A stretch of DNA of 64,000 nucleotides. It comes from Parapristionchus giblindavisi. Its lineage: Eukaryota > Nematoda > Chromadorea > Rhabditida > Diplogasteridae. The position numbers were made by a program, and so were the translations under genes. The stretch covers positions 558,001 through 622,000 of the forward strand of contig CALSFV010000027.1 in the NCBI GenBank assembly GCA_943737045.1, given 5' to 3'. Shown one piece after another: positions 11,038-24,500 of the stretch (position 1 is its first letter; every line of letters begins with the position of its first letter). The notes under the pieces are model-generated. The model did not search any database and was not told the origin of the DNA. It saw only the letters and a list, made by a program, of their open reading frames with translations.

Positions 11038-14028
11038 ATGTTTCGGATGATACCAAGATCGGGCAACTCGGGGCAGGGAACGGCGAGATCGAGAATGACG
11101 GTATGAGTAAATGATTTGGTTTCGTGCCTTAAAAGCGTAGCTTTATTTCAATTTTTTCTACATTTCGAGAGCTAGCGATCAAAATATTTTCAATGTTTGG
11201 GACAATAATATTTAATGGAAACTTGTTATCAACGGGTTCTTAACTTCGCACTATTATCACTGATCAAAATAGTTTTAAAACCCACCAGCTGTACTACGCA
11301 GTACACGATGTAGTTGTTAACATTTTTTAACTGTTACTTTTTGAGCTATAGTTTCATTTTACACTTATTCCTCGGGGTCTAGTTGCTATTGAGCATAAAA
11401 CAATTCGCGATTTAAAATTTCTATAATATACAATTTCTAACCCATTATTTATATTTTTTTTGCAAATTAATTTCATATCTCGTCCAAAATTTCTGGTAAT
11501 GCCAATATATCCCGCATTATAAAACTCATCTTCTCAATAAAATAGTTGAGATGGCCACTCCTGCACAACACGACAGTAGTGTTCATCATGATATCCTATA
11601 CGTTCGTTGTATTGTCAGGGCTCAGAGTCATATCTCAATCCCACTCACAATAATACTAGTAATATTGATCCTGTCAGCATATTATAGAGGTGGCCAAAGC
11701 AGGGGGAAGCTTCCTGAACTGATTTTTTTAAATATTTTAAATCCACACCCCAAGCTAATTTTACGCTCCACATTGGTAATACTCTCTCGTACACAAGCAA
11801 AGAGAGATAGAATGAGAAGCGGAGAGTTTCAAATTAGCTTGGGGCGTAGCTTTAAGTTTGCAATTAAATTGTAAGAAATATTTATTTATTTATTTATTTA
11901 TTATTATTTATCCTTTCGTATCTGAGAGAATCGGAATTCCAGAATATGTCCGCATATGAGCCTTGATTAGATCTCGCTCATTTCTTTCACAACTCTCTCG
12001 AATTTATCTTTCTCTCGAATTCTCTACTATATGCCGGCTTCTGCCTCCGGCTTGCCAATAAATTTCTCATAATCCAGTAGTTGATGAAATAGAAATTTTT
12101 AATCAACACATGAAATTTTTGAGGGGTATTGATTTCACAGTGACTGCTAAAATAATATATCGAATTTGTTGTTAAGAAAAAAGCATGGTCATAATAATGA
12201 TAATAATATTTATTAACATCGAGCGATCAGAGAAAAGTATCTATGGAGCTAGTGAAGTCGTTGCATTAGTCTTACTCCACCATGTCTGCCAGATAATTCC
12301 TGTCAAATCATCCCTGTATCATGAATAGTCTTAAAGAAGGGGAACCAGGAGATTGGGGTGCGCTATTGGCATGAAGAACGTGGGAGACCTTATATTCTCT
12401 ATTCGAATTGAGAGGTTCAGAGAGAAGCGTGTATACCTAAGTGGTTACATGGGAGCGTTTGTAACCGTGCCACGCGGGTTCGATTCCCGTTTACAATTTT
12501 CTATATATTTTCAAAAACTAGCGCCTTTCCCTGGACATGAACGAACTTTAATCCCGTGCTTACGGTATTCCGGGTCATATAAAATTTTAGAGAAAATTGT
12601 TTTTGTATTCAGGGAGATGTGATCTATAGTTCTGCCTGGCCAGTTTAGTCACGAAAAAACTCGAGGGTCCCCTTCTTTAACCACCAAATTATTGACTCAA
12701 CTTAACAGTGGGGCTTGTCTGGTAGCCAAATTTTAACTCGAGGAAAATTTATCGCTGATTAAAAATAAATGTTTAAAAAAAGATCTATGTGTAATTGTTG
12801 AAGATCTGGGGTGATTCACAGCCATTGACTGATATCCGTTTGTGTTATGTTTCACAAAGTCTCACTCTCTCTTCTTATCCCACACTCCGGCGACATGAAC
12901 ACCTGATACTCTCTCATCTTCGTCTTATCTCTCCCCACTCTCTGACCACCACTCTCTCAATATCATGCAGTCTCTCGCCGGTCTCTGACCACCTGCACTC
13001 TCTCATGCGCTCTCACTCTCTCACCACTCTCCATCACGAACCCTCTCATATTCGCACGCTCTCTCGTCGCTCACACTAACTGCCTCTCCACTCTCTCATA
13101 TCTGCTCAGTGTCTGATGAAACTCAAGCACTCTGGACCCTCCTCGATTCGTGTGCTCTCTAGCCTGTCTCTGGCCCTGTCTCTCATGCTTTGCAGTGCTC
13201 TCTCGTTGACGGGTGGGGGGGGGGGGGACTCGGGGAGTCATCGACCTCCGCAATCGCCCTCTGGCGAAGCAAAAGATTTCTGCTGCTGCTCACACCTCGC
13301 ACTCTTTATTGTTCCCTCTTGTCTTCGTCACGGTTAATAAGTTTTCCCTATGACTTATGCTATTTTACTCTACATTACTGTATTTTACTCTCTACTCTGG
13401 CCACACTATCTCGCTTTATTTGTCTACGAGAGAGCTGGATGTGCCTTTAAACAGGCACCACAGCTTGAGATCAGATGTATCACAATCTTTTCCTACACTA
13501 TATTGAACGTTTCAACGCTCCATAAACCTGAAAATAGTAATTTTATCCATTGACGCATTTGAATTGGCACTTTCCTGAATGGGCTTACATAGAGGTGAAA
13601 GGTGGCTTTGTTTCGCCCTTTGTTTTTGTTCAACCTTTTGTTACCTACTGCGAATCCTTTGTTACTACTGTGAATGTGGCATTTTCATCTATCCTCCATA
13701 TTCGGCTATATAAAGGGAACGAATCAACCCGGCGAGGTACACTGTTTGCGCAGCTTTCAAGTTATATTTAGAAATTTCAGTTTCCGTAAACTTCTGAAAA
13801 AATATCTTTGCCAGCACTTTTGGCATCATTGCGAAGTGTGCGCTTCAGGCTTTATATTCACCTTTAAAACAACTTTATCTGCTGGTTTAGTTGTGTCACA
13901 GTTCGATTGCCACGATAATTCACAATTTCATGCGATCGAGACTTGAAGGAACTGAAGGTTTTCGTCTAAGAAACTAATATATTATCACCCACTCTCTACC
14001 CCTCTAGTCACTCTCACAGTATCTTATT

Positions 14029-14091
<63 letters not shown>

Positions 14092-17000
14092 TTAACTTTA
14101 TTATGCTGGTACGTAATGTAATCCATGTTTCTCTGAAAGCCATACAAGCGAGAGAGTCCTAATTTTGAGAGAGTATGTATATTCTTATTGGCCGTTTTGG
14201 ATTCCAAAATCTACAGAATACTTTGCTCTTACCACCCACTCTTTTCTGGTCCTCGGTTCATTCTCTAAGTGTTTCTCTGAGCTCTCTCATTCAGCCTCTC
14301 GAGATCTGTCAAAATCGTTTCTTTTTACTTCATCTGTTTTGCCTCCGTCTCTCTGTTGGTTTAGATATATTTTGAGTGTCGATAGGGATAGATTTAGAGA
14401 GGGACAGAGAGATAGAGAGTTATAGGGAGAGGGAGAGTGAGAGAGTTGTAGAGAGAGGGAGAGAGAGATAGAGGTAAAGAGATAGGGTAAGGAGGGGAGC
14501 AACGGTTGTTCTCGGAAGTTTGCGAGAGACAGATAGCGAGTTAGGAGTGAGATAAATGGAGAGATATTAGGGGATAAGTATAGGGAGTTAGGGAGAGAAT
14601 GAGAGGGTGATGGAAGTGATAGATACAGATTGGTAGAGATGGAGAGAAGAGAGAGAGAGGGGGAGAGAGAGGAGAGAGGCGAGAAGGAGAGAGATGGAGA
14701 GAGAGAGAGAGCGAGAGAGAGAGAGAGAGATCGACACAGACACAGAAAGAGTTACAGAAAGGTTGCACAGAAGTCAAAGACTATTTCCCCTTATCTCCTC
14801 GGAGAGACAGTTCGCTATTCTTCATCTTCATATTTTCACTTAACGGTAGCATAACTCTATATCATTATTAACACTATCTCTCGTTGGTGTGTTGAGCATT
14901 TCACAGCTAATTAGAATTCACGCGACGTCGCTAGTTTTGCTCTCGACAAAAAAACGATAATTTTTGAAATATTTAAAATTATCTTAACATTAATGTTGTT
15001 TCAAAATTCCCGGGTGTTTTGATGGTAACTGCCCTGTTAATGAAACGCTTGCAGCTGTTCATTAAAGGGAGCGTTACCTCTCTCAATGGCCTCTTCATTG
15101 TGCACACTATTTCTCTGTTCTCTAACAACGAGAGAGCACTGCGCGTCGAAGAGACCATTGAGACAGGTAACGCTTCCTTTAAATGAAATCTCCTCAGTGA
15201 CACCTTCGTTTCTGCTATTTCATAACCTGTTGAATAATAAATCTGCATAAGCTCCTCTGACTCATAATTGCACGTTGTCTTAGCGATATTTCATAATATC
15301 CAGACATTTCCAAGCTGGTCCTTATAGACTCACTCCGAGCTGATTTCGCTCTCCGCTCTGACAATACAAAGCCTTTGAACTCGTGTTCCATAGATTTTGT
15401 CTCTCCCGCTTTTTTAGTCGTTTCACTCTTTCTTTGAACGTTAAATTTTAATTTACAAAAAAAACCCCTCAAAACTTTCAAAAACTTCAAATAGTTGTTC
15501 GATCTCTACTCCTCTATTCCAGAACTCTAATTTCGTCCCATCTCGCTGCTGTTGATTCTTGAATCTGCTAAGTCTCCTACATTAGCGCACGTTCGAAATT
15601 CTAATTCCTCCGGAAATCTCCTTTGCTGACATCATTCCAGACACTCTAATCTGATGGTGAAGTCTATTTTTGCGTGCTTCAAGAAACATCATTTCGGGTG
15701 CTAAAACAGTATTCTTATTTAAGCCATTTTTCTTTTAAAGCCATGCAGATGAAAGTCCATTAAAGGCACAACCCAAGCTAAATTTACTCTCCGCATTGGC
15801 AATGCTCTCTCGTAGACAAAGAGAGTGAGAGAGTGTGGCCAGAGCGGAGAGTTTCAAATTAGCTTGGGGTGTCGCTTTAAGGCGAGGTAATTTGTTCGTG
15901 AGCGTTCGTTTTTTGATTGAAAGTATTAAAAGTACACCCGAGTTAATTTGAAACTCTCCGCCCTTTCAATACTCTCTCGCTTTCTTTATCTGCGAGAAAG
16001 TATTGTCTATGCGGAGAGTCAAATTAGATCGAGAGTGCTTTTAATAATACCGTCTAGAGAGCGTAGAGCGTTATATCCCGTCTAAATCCCGGGAAATGAA
16101 GTTTTAATAATAGTCGTTCTATGTTACTTCTACAGTATTCGTGTGAGATTACTATTAATCTATGGATTGATGAAGCAGATGTCTGAGGCATTCCTAGTTC
16201 AGTAGACATGCGTGACTAGACCAGAACCAAGAGCGTTATATCCCGCCTAAATACCGGGAAATGAAGTTCTTACAGGATATATTTCATATGTATATATTCA
16301 CGGTTGCTATGACATTGCTGACGGGTTTCATAGCATGACTACGATATAATAGGGAGACTGCCAAAAAATTTAATTTCCCGTTTCAATCCCCTTTCTGGGA
16401 AAATCAGAGAGGGCTGCTTTAGAGGCACACCCCAACCTAAATTTACTCTCCTCATTGGCAACTCACGTAGACAAAGAAAGCGAGAGTGGTCAGAGCGGTG
16501 ATTTTTAAATGAGCTTGGTTTGTCACTTTAAGACAAATATAACCGCAATCACAATGCAGCGCCACTGTGACTGTGGAAGTGTTTGTTCTTTTCGAAATCG
16601 GAATATGTTTCACATCTAAGTAAAATATCTTTAGATTTTTATAAGAGCAATCTGCCTTGCGCGAACAGCTTAACAAAAAAAAAAAAAAAAAATTGTAAAG
16701 CAAAAAATAATCTGAAAAGTGAAATCCCAATGACGTCACAGTCGTGTCAGATCCAGACCTAATTTGCAGTTAAGAATAGTCTTCATGCAGGATAAAAATA
16801 TTGTAGAATTAATGTGACGAAAAAAATACATTAAGATATAGTGTATATATTGACCAACGGACATGCTCTTGTAGATTATTATTATGTTAGAGTAGCAGTT
16901 CTCTGAAATTCTAAGCTTGAGCACGATCTTGAACGTTTTTGTCACATTTGGCACAAAGAAAAGGAACGCTTCTTTTCTATATCTTTTCTGTGCATCATAA

Positions 17001-18444
17001 ACCGAAGGATATTACTTGAGAATATGAATATACCCCATGTTTTGACCCCCTCTGCATACTATATGCTGAAAGGATGAAGTATTGTATTATATTATTTTTG
17101 TGCCAGAGAGATCGAACTTGCAAGTGGTACATAAATGTGCCAGAAACACCTGTAGTTCGAAGTTTGTAGCCCGTAATCTCTCTTAACTACTGTCAGGACT
17201 CCGTAAAGTAGCATTTTACACTCCTTGCCCATGTGTTGGAGTTCCTGAAGGGTTTAGAAATAGTTCGAAATTACTTTAATTCCGCGTTTAGTTCTATATT
17301 TATGGAAATTATATTACGTTATTTGGCCAAGCAGAGATTCCCCGCTTGACTTCGTGTGCATTTAATAACGCGATTTATTTTCGCCATTTATATATTTGCT
17401 TCAAAGTTGTGTCGGTATCGGTTCCAAAACGGTTTTAGTTCAACCAAAATCTGGTCCAAAATGTTTGTCCAGGCCATATCACCGCTTCTTATCACACCGA
17501 ATGATATAACAATAGCAATCTTTGATTGCTTAGAAGAGATGGTTGGGGAAACGTGGGCGACGACCCGTGAGAAGGATCGTGATGATTATAAAGATGGCTG
17601 ATAAGCGGTTGATTGATTCATTAGTCATATCATACAGTGAGAATGGTGAGATTACGACTACCGAGGATGCGGATTACGGTATGTTCTTTTGGCATCCTTT
17701 AAGGGTTTGAAGTAATCTACCCAAAATCCTACGAATTTTGGTCTGCGATAGATTACCAGTGATAATAGCAAAACTTGCTCAGGAGACTGTATGGGGATAA
17801 AGCGGCAAAACAAGGAAATGTTTTCAAACCACTTACTTATTTTCTAACAACAATGTGATTACTTTTGAACCAAACAAAAGAGAGACCATTTATCGGTCGC
17901 TTTTAGTTCGCAAATACTAATAACGCCCTGAGGTTGTTGTTCACAATTGCCTTTTGTTCGCTAAAACCAGGAATTCACCGGTAAACCCAGAAAGCCCACA
18001 ATTGTGCACTAAAACCAGGAAGTCGATCACCTCTCATTCTCTGTCTCTCTCACGGAATTTAATCATTGAACTACTGCTTGGGCCATATGTCCGCTCGGCG
18101 GAAATATAATGTACTTTAATTCCTCCTCCCTTCTCCCGGGAGTTCTTAATCGTTGCTATAAACCGGTCCTGATCTACGGTCTCAAGATCTCTCAATTTCT
18201 GCCTGGTAATTTCCCCTGATATTTCAAGCCCTCAATCTTCCTCCTAGTCGACTTTGTCGTTCTTGAATCTCTGAATTCTAACCTGCTCGTTTCTCAATAA
18301 TAATGCTCCACGTTTCATGGCACTTCACTCAAGTGCAGAGCTATCCAAACATTTCAATGATATCCTATGTTGGATGAAATATAGCCTCAGGGTGTGCAGG
18401 GAGATAGAAGGAGAGGCAGAGGGAGGAGTGGATGGAGAACTATG

Positions 18445-18502
<58 letters not shown>

Positions 18503-21500
18503 TAGAGAGGGAGAGGGGGATTGGAACGAAGAGAGGAAGAAAATCTTGAGGTGAAAAGAGAGCAATCAGTGACGACATACCTATCAGTTTGCAGGATGTG
18601 TTTCTGAGAGAGTTGAACGCGGAGAGTTAAACTCAGCAAACCCTAGGTTTACTTCTCCAAAGTTGTTTTGCTTCGATAATGATTAGTTTTGCCGTTCATT
18701 GATTCAATAGTTATCATTTTTCTCACTTCTTCACGGAATCAAACTCTCTACTTCACCGTGTAGTTCCTGAAAAAAGGATCAGATAAGAGTGTTATTATGC
18801 AATTATCAAAGGCCCTGATCTCCGTAGGACTTCTCGTGCCTTGAACAACGGGATTTTCCTTTTGATATAACAAAAACTAGCCATTATTGTGTAACGTTCG
18901 AATGGCTCAATGTCTACCTCGTTTTGGACTCCCCCTCACTTGCTTTATTATGAATGGATATGAACATCATCCAGTGGTGATCTTTCCTCTCCAACACTAC
19001 CCTCTCCCTCTCTCTCTCTCCTTTACCTCTCCTTCTCTCTCTCTCTCCCTCTCCCTCATCCTGCCCCTCTCCCTCCTCCCTCCAATCATCCATTCATTCG
19101 CAATAGCAACACTTGCCTGGCAACCTTATGAAACGGATGAATGCATGATGTGTTTTATGATTGAGAGATTGGCTTTTTGCGTCTAGAGTTGAAGCCAATT
19201 TCATATCTATCTTCAAGTTCCTCACTTCTTTTCACTGTCCTCCCTCTACCTCTCTATCCCTCTCCCTCTCCCTCTCCATCTCTACCTCTCTACAACTCTC
19301 CATCCCTCTGCTTCTCTGTTCGCCACCGAGAGCTTATACAATCGAAATACCGAATGAACTTGAACATGTTTCTGAAGCCCACCTAAAGCAATTATTAATT
19401 AAACATCATCTACATCTTTCCAACAAAAATTAAATTTTCTCCGACGTTCCTTCTTCACTTTTATTAACGTTACAATGATTGCGCTGCGCATCAAATTGTT
19501 CCTAAGAATGCGTCTTCAAATTGTTTATATTTGAAAAATGTTGGATCCATACAACAATCATGATTATGAGATTATTTAGGATACTGTAGTGCTATACGAT
19601 TATTATTATTATTATTATTATTATACTGTACTACGGTTGTACTATGTATATGACACGTTGTAGTAAATATTATTGTGATAATTATTATTATTATTCCCGT
19701 GTTATTCGTACATGTTACCAATGTTTTATGGTCTCTCGCTAACAAGCGCTAAATAAGTTGTAAGTAAATGCGTCGAGTTGCCGCATCAAGAATAATGGTT
19801 CAGCAGACAATTAGCATGAGAAAGTAGCTTCAATTATAGTTTCAAACATCGGCCTTGTTCCTTGACATTTCCATTTTCCTTGAAAGGCATACCCCAAGCT
19901 AATTTTACTCTCCGCATTGGCAATACTCTCTGGTAGACAAAGAATGCGAGAGAGTGTGGCCAGAGCGGATAGTTTCAAATTAGCTTGGGGTGTGCATTTG
20001 AATCAGTTGTTATTCAACGAAATTTTGGATTAGAATCTCAAAGAGAACATGGAGACAAACTGTCTTACTAATTTCTAAGTGCTTTCACTGATGATGGAAA
20101 AGCAGCGATTTATCTTCCCACCCTCTCTACCTCTCCGTCTCTACCTCTCCCTCTTGATTCCCCACCTCCCCGCCTCTTTTCTTATCCTCTCCTCACTCAT
20201 AGGAGAGGGCTCGAATTTCCTACAGCAGCCAGCCACTTCGTTTTACTTCCATCCTATACCCTAGTCGCCTTACCTGAATCTTTAGTCTGGCTATAATGCG
20301 TTGTTAAATTAATCAATAAATTGCCCCTACCGTAACCTCGGAGTTTCCGTTCAAGACGCTTTCTGTTTGCAGACACCGAGAATGACGCAAGCTAACATTA
20401 TGCAGTTTTCCGAGGACGTCATCAAACAGGTACTTATCACATAAATAATCAGTGATCGACATAAGCCTTATAATTAGATACTCACAGGATTATGAAAAGC
20501 TAATTACCAATCTTTGCTCAGCGGAAATTCTCACGTAGTGAATTGAGACATTTGATATGATTTTCTAATTATCTGAGAATGTTTATTTAGATCTTAAAGG
20601 CAAACCCTATAAATTGAAACTCTCCGCTGTGGCAATCGGAACACGCTTTATTTGTCTGTGTGAGAGTGTGACCAGAGCGGAGAGTCAAATTATATGGGGC
20701 CGTGCCTTTATGTGACTATAATAAAATTCCTTGAATAAACAGTATTAATTAAGTCCAATCTTAACTTGTTGGTACTTAAGTTGACGCCGGAAGAGATCGA
20801 CGAGTTTCGTGAGGCGTTCATGATGTTCGACAAGGACGGCAACGGCACGATATCCACGAAGGAATTGGGCATCGCCATGCGGTCACTCGGACAGAACCCC
20901 ACCGAGCAGGTACCGTATCTCATAAATATCCTACCGTAATCACACCGTAACCCACAGAATTGTACTGAACACTCCATAGAGTTCTTTCGTAACTCTGAAA
21001 TCTTATGTATTTATCCCGGATGCTGAAAACCCTGAAAACCCTAATGAATAGAAAGCGCGTGTCATTCTGAGGTTCGGTAGCCAATAATACGATACCTTGC
21101 GTTACTGGTCGCATTCGGTACTAATAAAGGTATTCTTGACTTCTCTTTGGTCTCAATATCTCCAGACAAAGAATCAACTAATTTGTATTACCGCTATCAT
21201 TGTCGCTAGTTGGGAAAAAGCAACTGATTCCGGTGAAGCCAGAGAATATTCAAGTGAATTCGTGGGAATTCCAAATGCATTATGGCTAAAGTCTATTCAG
21301 AATGCCAAATCTGGCACGCACGCAATATGTTCTATGTATATCGAGCATACACCCGGACCATAATACTTGAAAACAGGAAGTTAAATTGCTTATTGACATG
21401 TACTGGATAGGTTCCGAAAAAAGTATGACGGCTATTTGTCTCTTTTTCCCTTTGAAATAAGCTCGAACTTTTTCTAAAGCGGTAAACCATTATCGAGTAA

Positions 21501-24500
21501 GCCCATTGAACAAGGAACTATTGTGTGAAATAAGCAGAACTTTCACGGGGGTTGCCTAAAATACTTAATTGTAAGATAAAATAAGCTACTTTTAAAGGGG
21601 CTAACACCTATGTCAACGGTCTTTTCAACGCTCTACGCTCTCTCGTTGTTAGGGAACAGAGAAATAGTGTGCGCGATGAAGAGGCCATTGAGAGAGGTGA
21701 CGCTCCCTTTAAGATAATATAACCCACTTTTAAGATATAAAATGAAAGATAAGATATGATGCACGTTTTAGCCAGTACGTTCAGGTGTTGAGTGCATTTG
21801 CATCGGCTGGCTGTCAAACTAAGAACACTGCTCCTGATTATTCTGTGAAATTCCCTTGTTATTGAGCGTATAAAAATCACTTGTTATATTTGTAGAAGAG
21901 ACTATTTCTTCTTTTGTATGGTTCAGAAACTATGCCGATCTCTTTTATATAACACATAGCGCGCGGCGAAGGTCAGTCGGGTTAGTGAGATGCAGCGGAG
22001 AGACAATCGAGAGGCGGGGCGAGATCTAGCCAAGATCGCTCATTATCAGACGATATAGCTCGCTCAGACTTCCGTTCTTTAGAGCATAGTGTCATTTTAT
22101 TATGCAAGTACATTTTATACGCACAATATTACTAGTGGTTCACAGTGGATCGTTGTTCAAAGGCTATGTGTACACAGCTCTTGTGATTTACGAGCCGAGA
22201 GGCGCGGGGGAATTTCCGTTGACAAACACCTCTCAGTTTACACATATTTTGCAATTTTAAACTTTCGAATCACATGGTTGGCCCAATTTAGAGTCCTCAC
22301 GCAGATCTTCGTTGGTTAATTTCTTTTTATGGTGTGGATGTGCCAATGATGGGCTGGCAAAAAAAATTAAATGAGACTGCATGTAGGACGTGATAAGCTC
22401 AGCTCATTAAAGGGACCGGGAAACGAAAAACAAGTTGATCTCATATAAAAGAACTTGAAATTCTGTTTCGAAATATATACATCTTATATCATAAGAATTC
22501 TCTGGTAAGGAGAACGGCGCAGTTAAAAAACTACAGTCTGCTCCAGATAGCGGGAGCCTTTTCCCAATTGCCACACCAACTCTTTGGATGCGACTTGAAA
22601 TTGAATATTTTGAAGATAATTCTATCCGCAGTGGAGAATTATGAAGAATAAAACTCAATAATGGGTTATTTTGAGCTTTTCGATGGAGTTAGCATACTGT
22701 AGTTCGGAAACCTCGTCCGTGGTGTGGAGCAGGCTACAGTAATTCAACTTCTTACCAGAGCGTCTTTTCAAACTTTCAAATACATATTTCTGAATAGTTC
22801 TTTGAGCTTATCAACATGAGATCAACTATTTTAACTATTTCGAATCGAAATTTTTGGATGCCAGGTGCCTTTAAGCGATTATGAGGAGCGTCAAGTGCCT
22901 TTTTTCAAAATGCAAATATGGGCCTCATGAGGCCAATTTGGGCCCTGCAGGGGGTAATTGAACCCACTCATATCTATTAGCTATTGGCTTCCTGCTTCTA
23001 GTGTTTTACACATGATTATGGTGAATGAAACGTGCGATTTCAGTGATACTGGCTGATAATCCCTTCCCTAAACCAATCTTCCTAGAAAACAGGCACACAA
23101 ATATCTTATATCATATCTTCAAAATCCTAATCCTAATATCCTATAGATAGACTGACCGGTTATAAATAGATTGTAGGCAGGATAGTGCAAAGTAATGTGA
23201 GAACACGCCGCCTAAACCCCAAAATATCGCCGTTACTTCCGGGACTAAATACTTAATTCTTTACTAGACTTGCTCATATTTTTAAAAAAATAATAAATTA
23301 ATATTTTCACACTTTTATGAAAAAAGATTGATATCTGTCTCCTGCCATCAACAGAAGGCTGTCAAAAAGGTATCAGGATCGCTGCAAAAGCGATGGCGGA
23401 ATGATATCCAACTTCCCTGTGTTACACCGCGCTTGTTGCGGACAGCTGTGACCCCTCGCTGAGGCTGCCCCGGGCACTATACTTTAGTCGTTCTTTCTTA
23501 TCATATCTGGGCTGCACACTTGACTAACGTCATCTGCCGTTTCCATGATGGGTGACAATCCGTTTGCCTGCACGTCACAGGCGTAGGGGAGGATTTTTTG
23601 TTGCTGCCTCCTCCAATGGTTCTGGCGTCACGTTTGTCGGTAAACGGTTTGCCAACCTTCATGGATACTAATTCTTATTTGACGATATTTTGTGGGGACT
23701 CATTCGCGTATTACCCACTTATCAAGAGTTCTATTGGCCTAGGGCTCTGATGCACCCGATGTTCCATTCTTGATCTTGGCTTCGCCTACAATGCTAGCTA
23801 CAACACTTGCTTTTTCTCGATATAATCAAACACGAACACCGAGAATTTTGCGCAAATCTCACGGTTTACAATATATTAGTGTGCGAATTTTCCGGAAATT
23901 GATAACAACATGTATGAGAAAATTAAATGTAATGAAAATATTAAATATATTAATTAATTCCAGGAGATACTGGAGATGATTAATGAAGTCGATATCGACG
24001 GTAACGGACAGATCGAATTTCCTGAGTAAGTTTAAAAATATTTTTTATTGCGTCTCTTGTTAATATTCACTGTAATGCAAGCCAAAACGGGACAAATAAG
24101 GTGCTCGTGAAACCTATACAAAACAATGCAAAAATGCACTAGAATGAGAAAATTGGGAAACGTCGTCGGTACATACACCACTCTTGCAGATTCTGCGTGA
24201 TGATGAAGAGAATGATGAAGGAGACGGACTCGGAGATGATCAGAGAGGCCTTCCGCGTCTTCGACAAGGACGGCAACGGCGTCATCACTGCACAGGAATT
24301 CAGATATTTTATGGTAAGTGGGAGACGTCGCATCGATAGATGCACGCCACGCACCACCATCTACACCATAATTTGTTCCAGGTTCACATGGGCATGCAGT
24401 TCTCCGAGGACGAAGTCGATGAGATGATCAAGGAAGTCGACGTTGATGGTGAGTGTGGTGTGCTCGTTTAGGAAACGTCGCCTGTCGATTTTTTGAGCAA

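Larger units (their letters stand above)
11101..20372 (+). other. cal-1 intron 1 (9.3 kb, repeat-filled)
   Basis: Begins GTATGAGT and ends TTTGCAG. It holds family A MITEs, a family B MITE, a SINE-like TTAA-ended element, a TAA microsatellite and several GA/CT tracts, all listed separately. I see no nested gene with splice-supported exons. Long first introns often carry regulatory DNA, but I cannot point to specific sites here. Confidence 0.75.

Noticed and set aside
15764..15876. Strong hairpins read as transcription terminators or small-RNA genes
   Set aside because: The same palindrome occurs about 28 times with TTAA flanks, so it is a transposon family. Whether any copy makes small RNA cannot be seen here.
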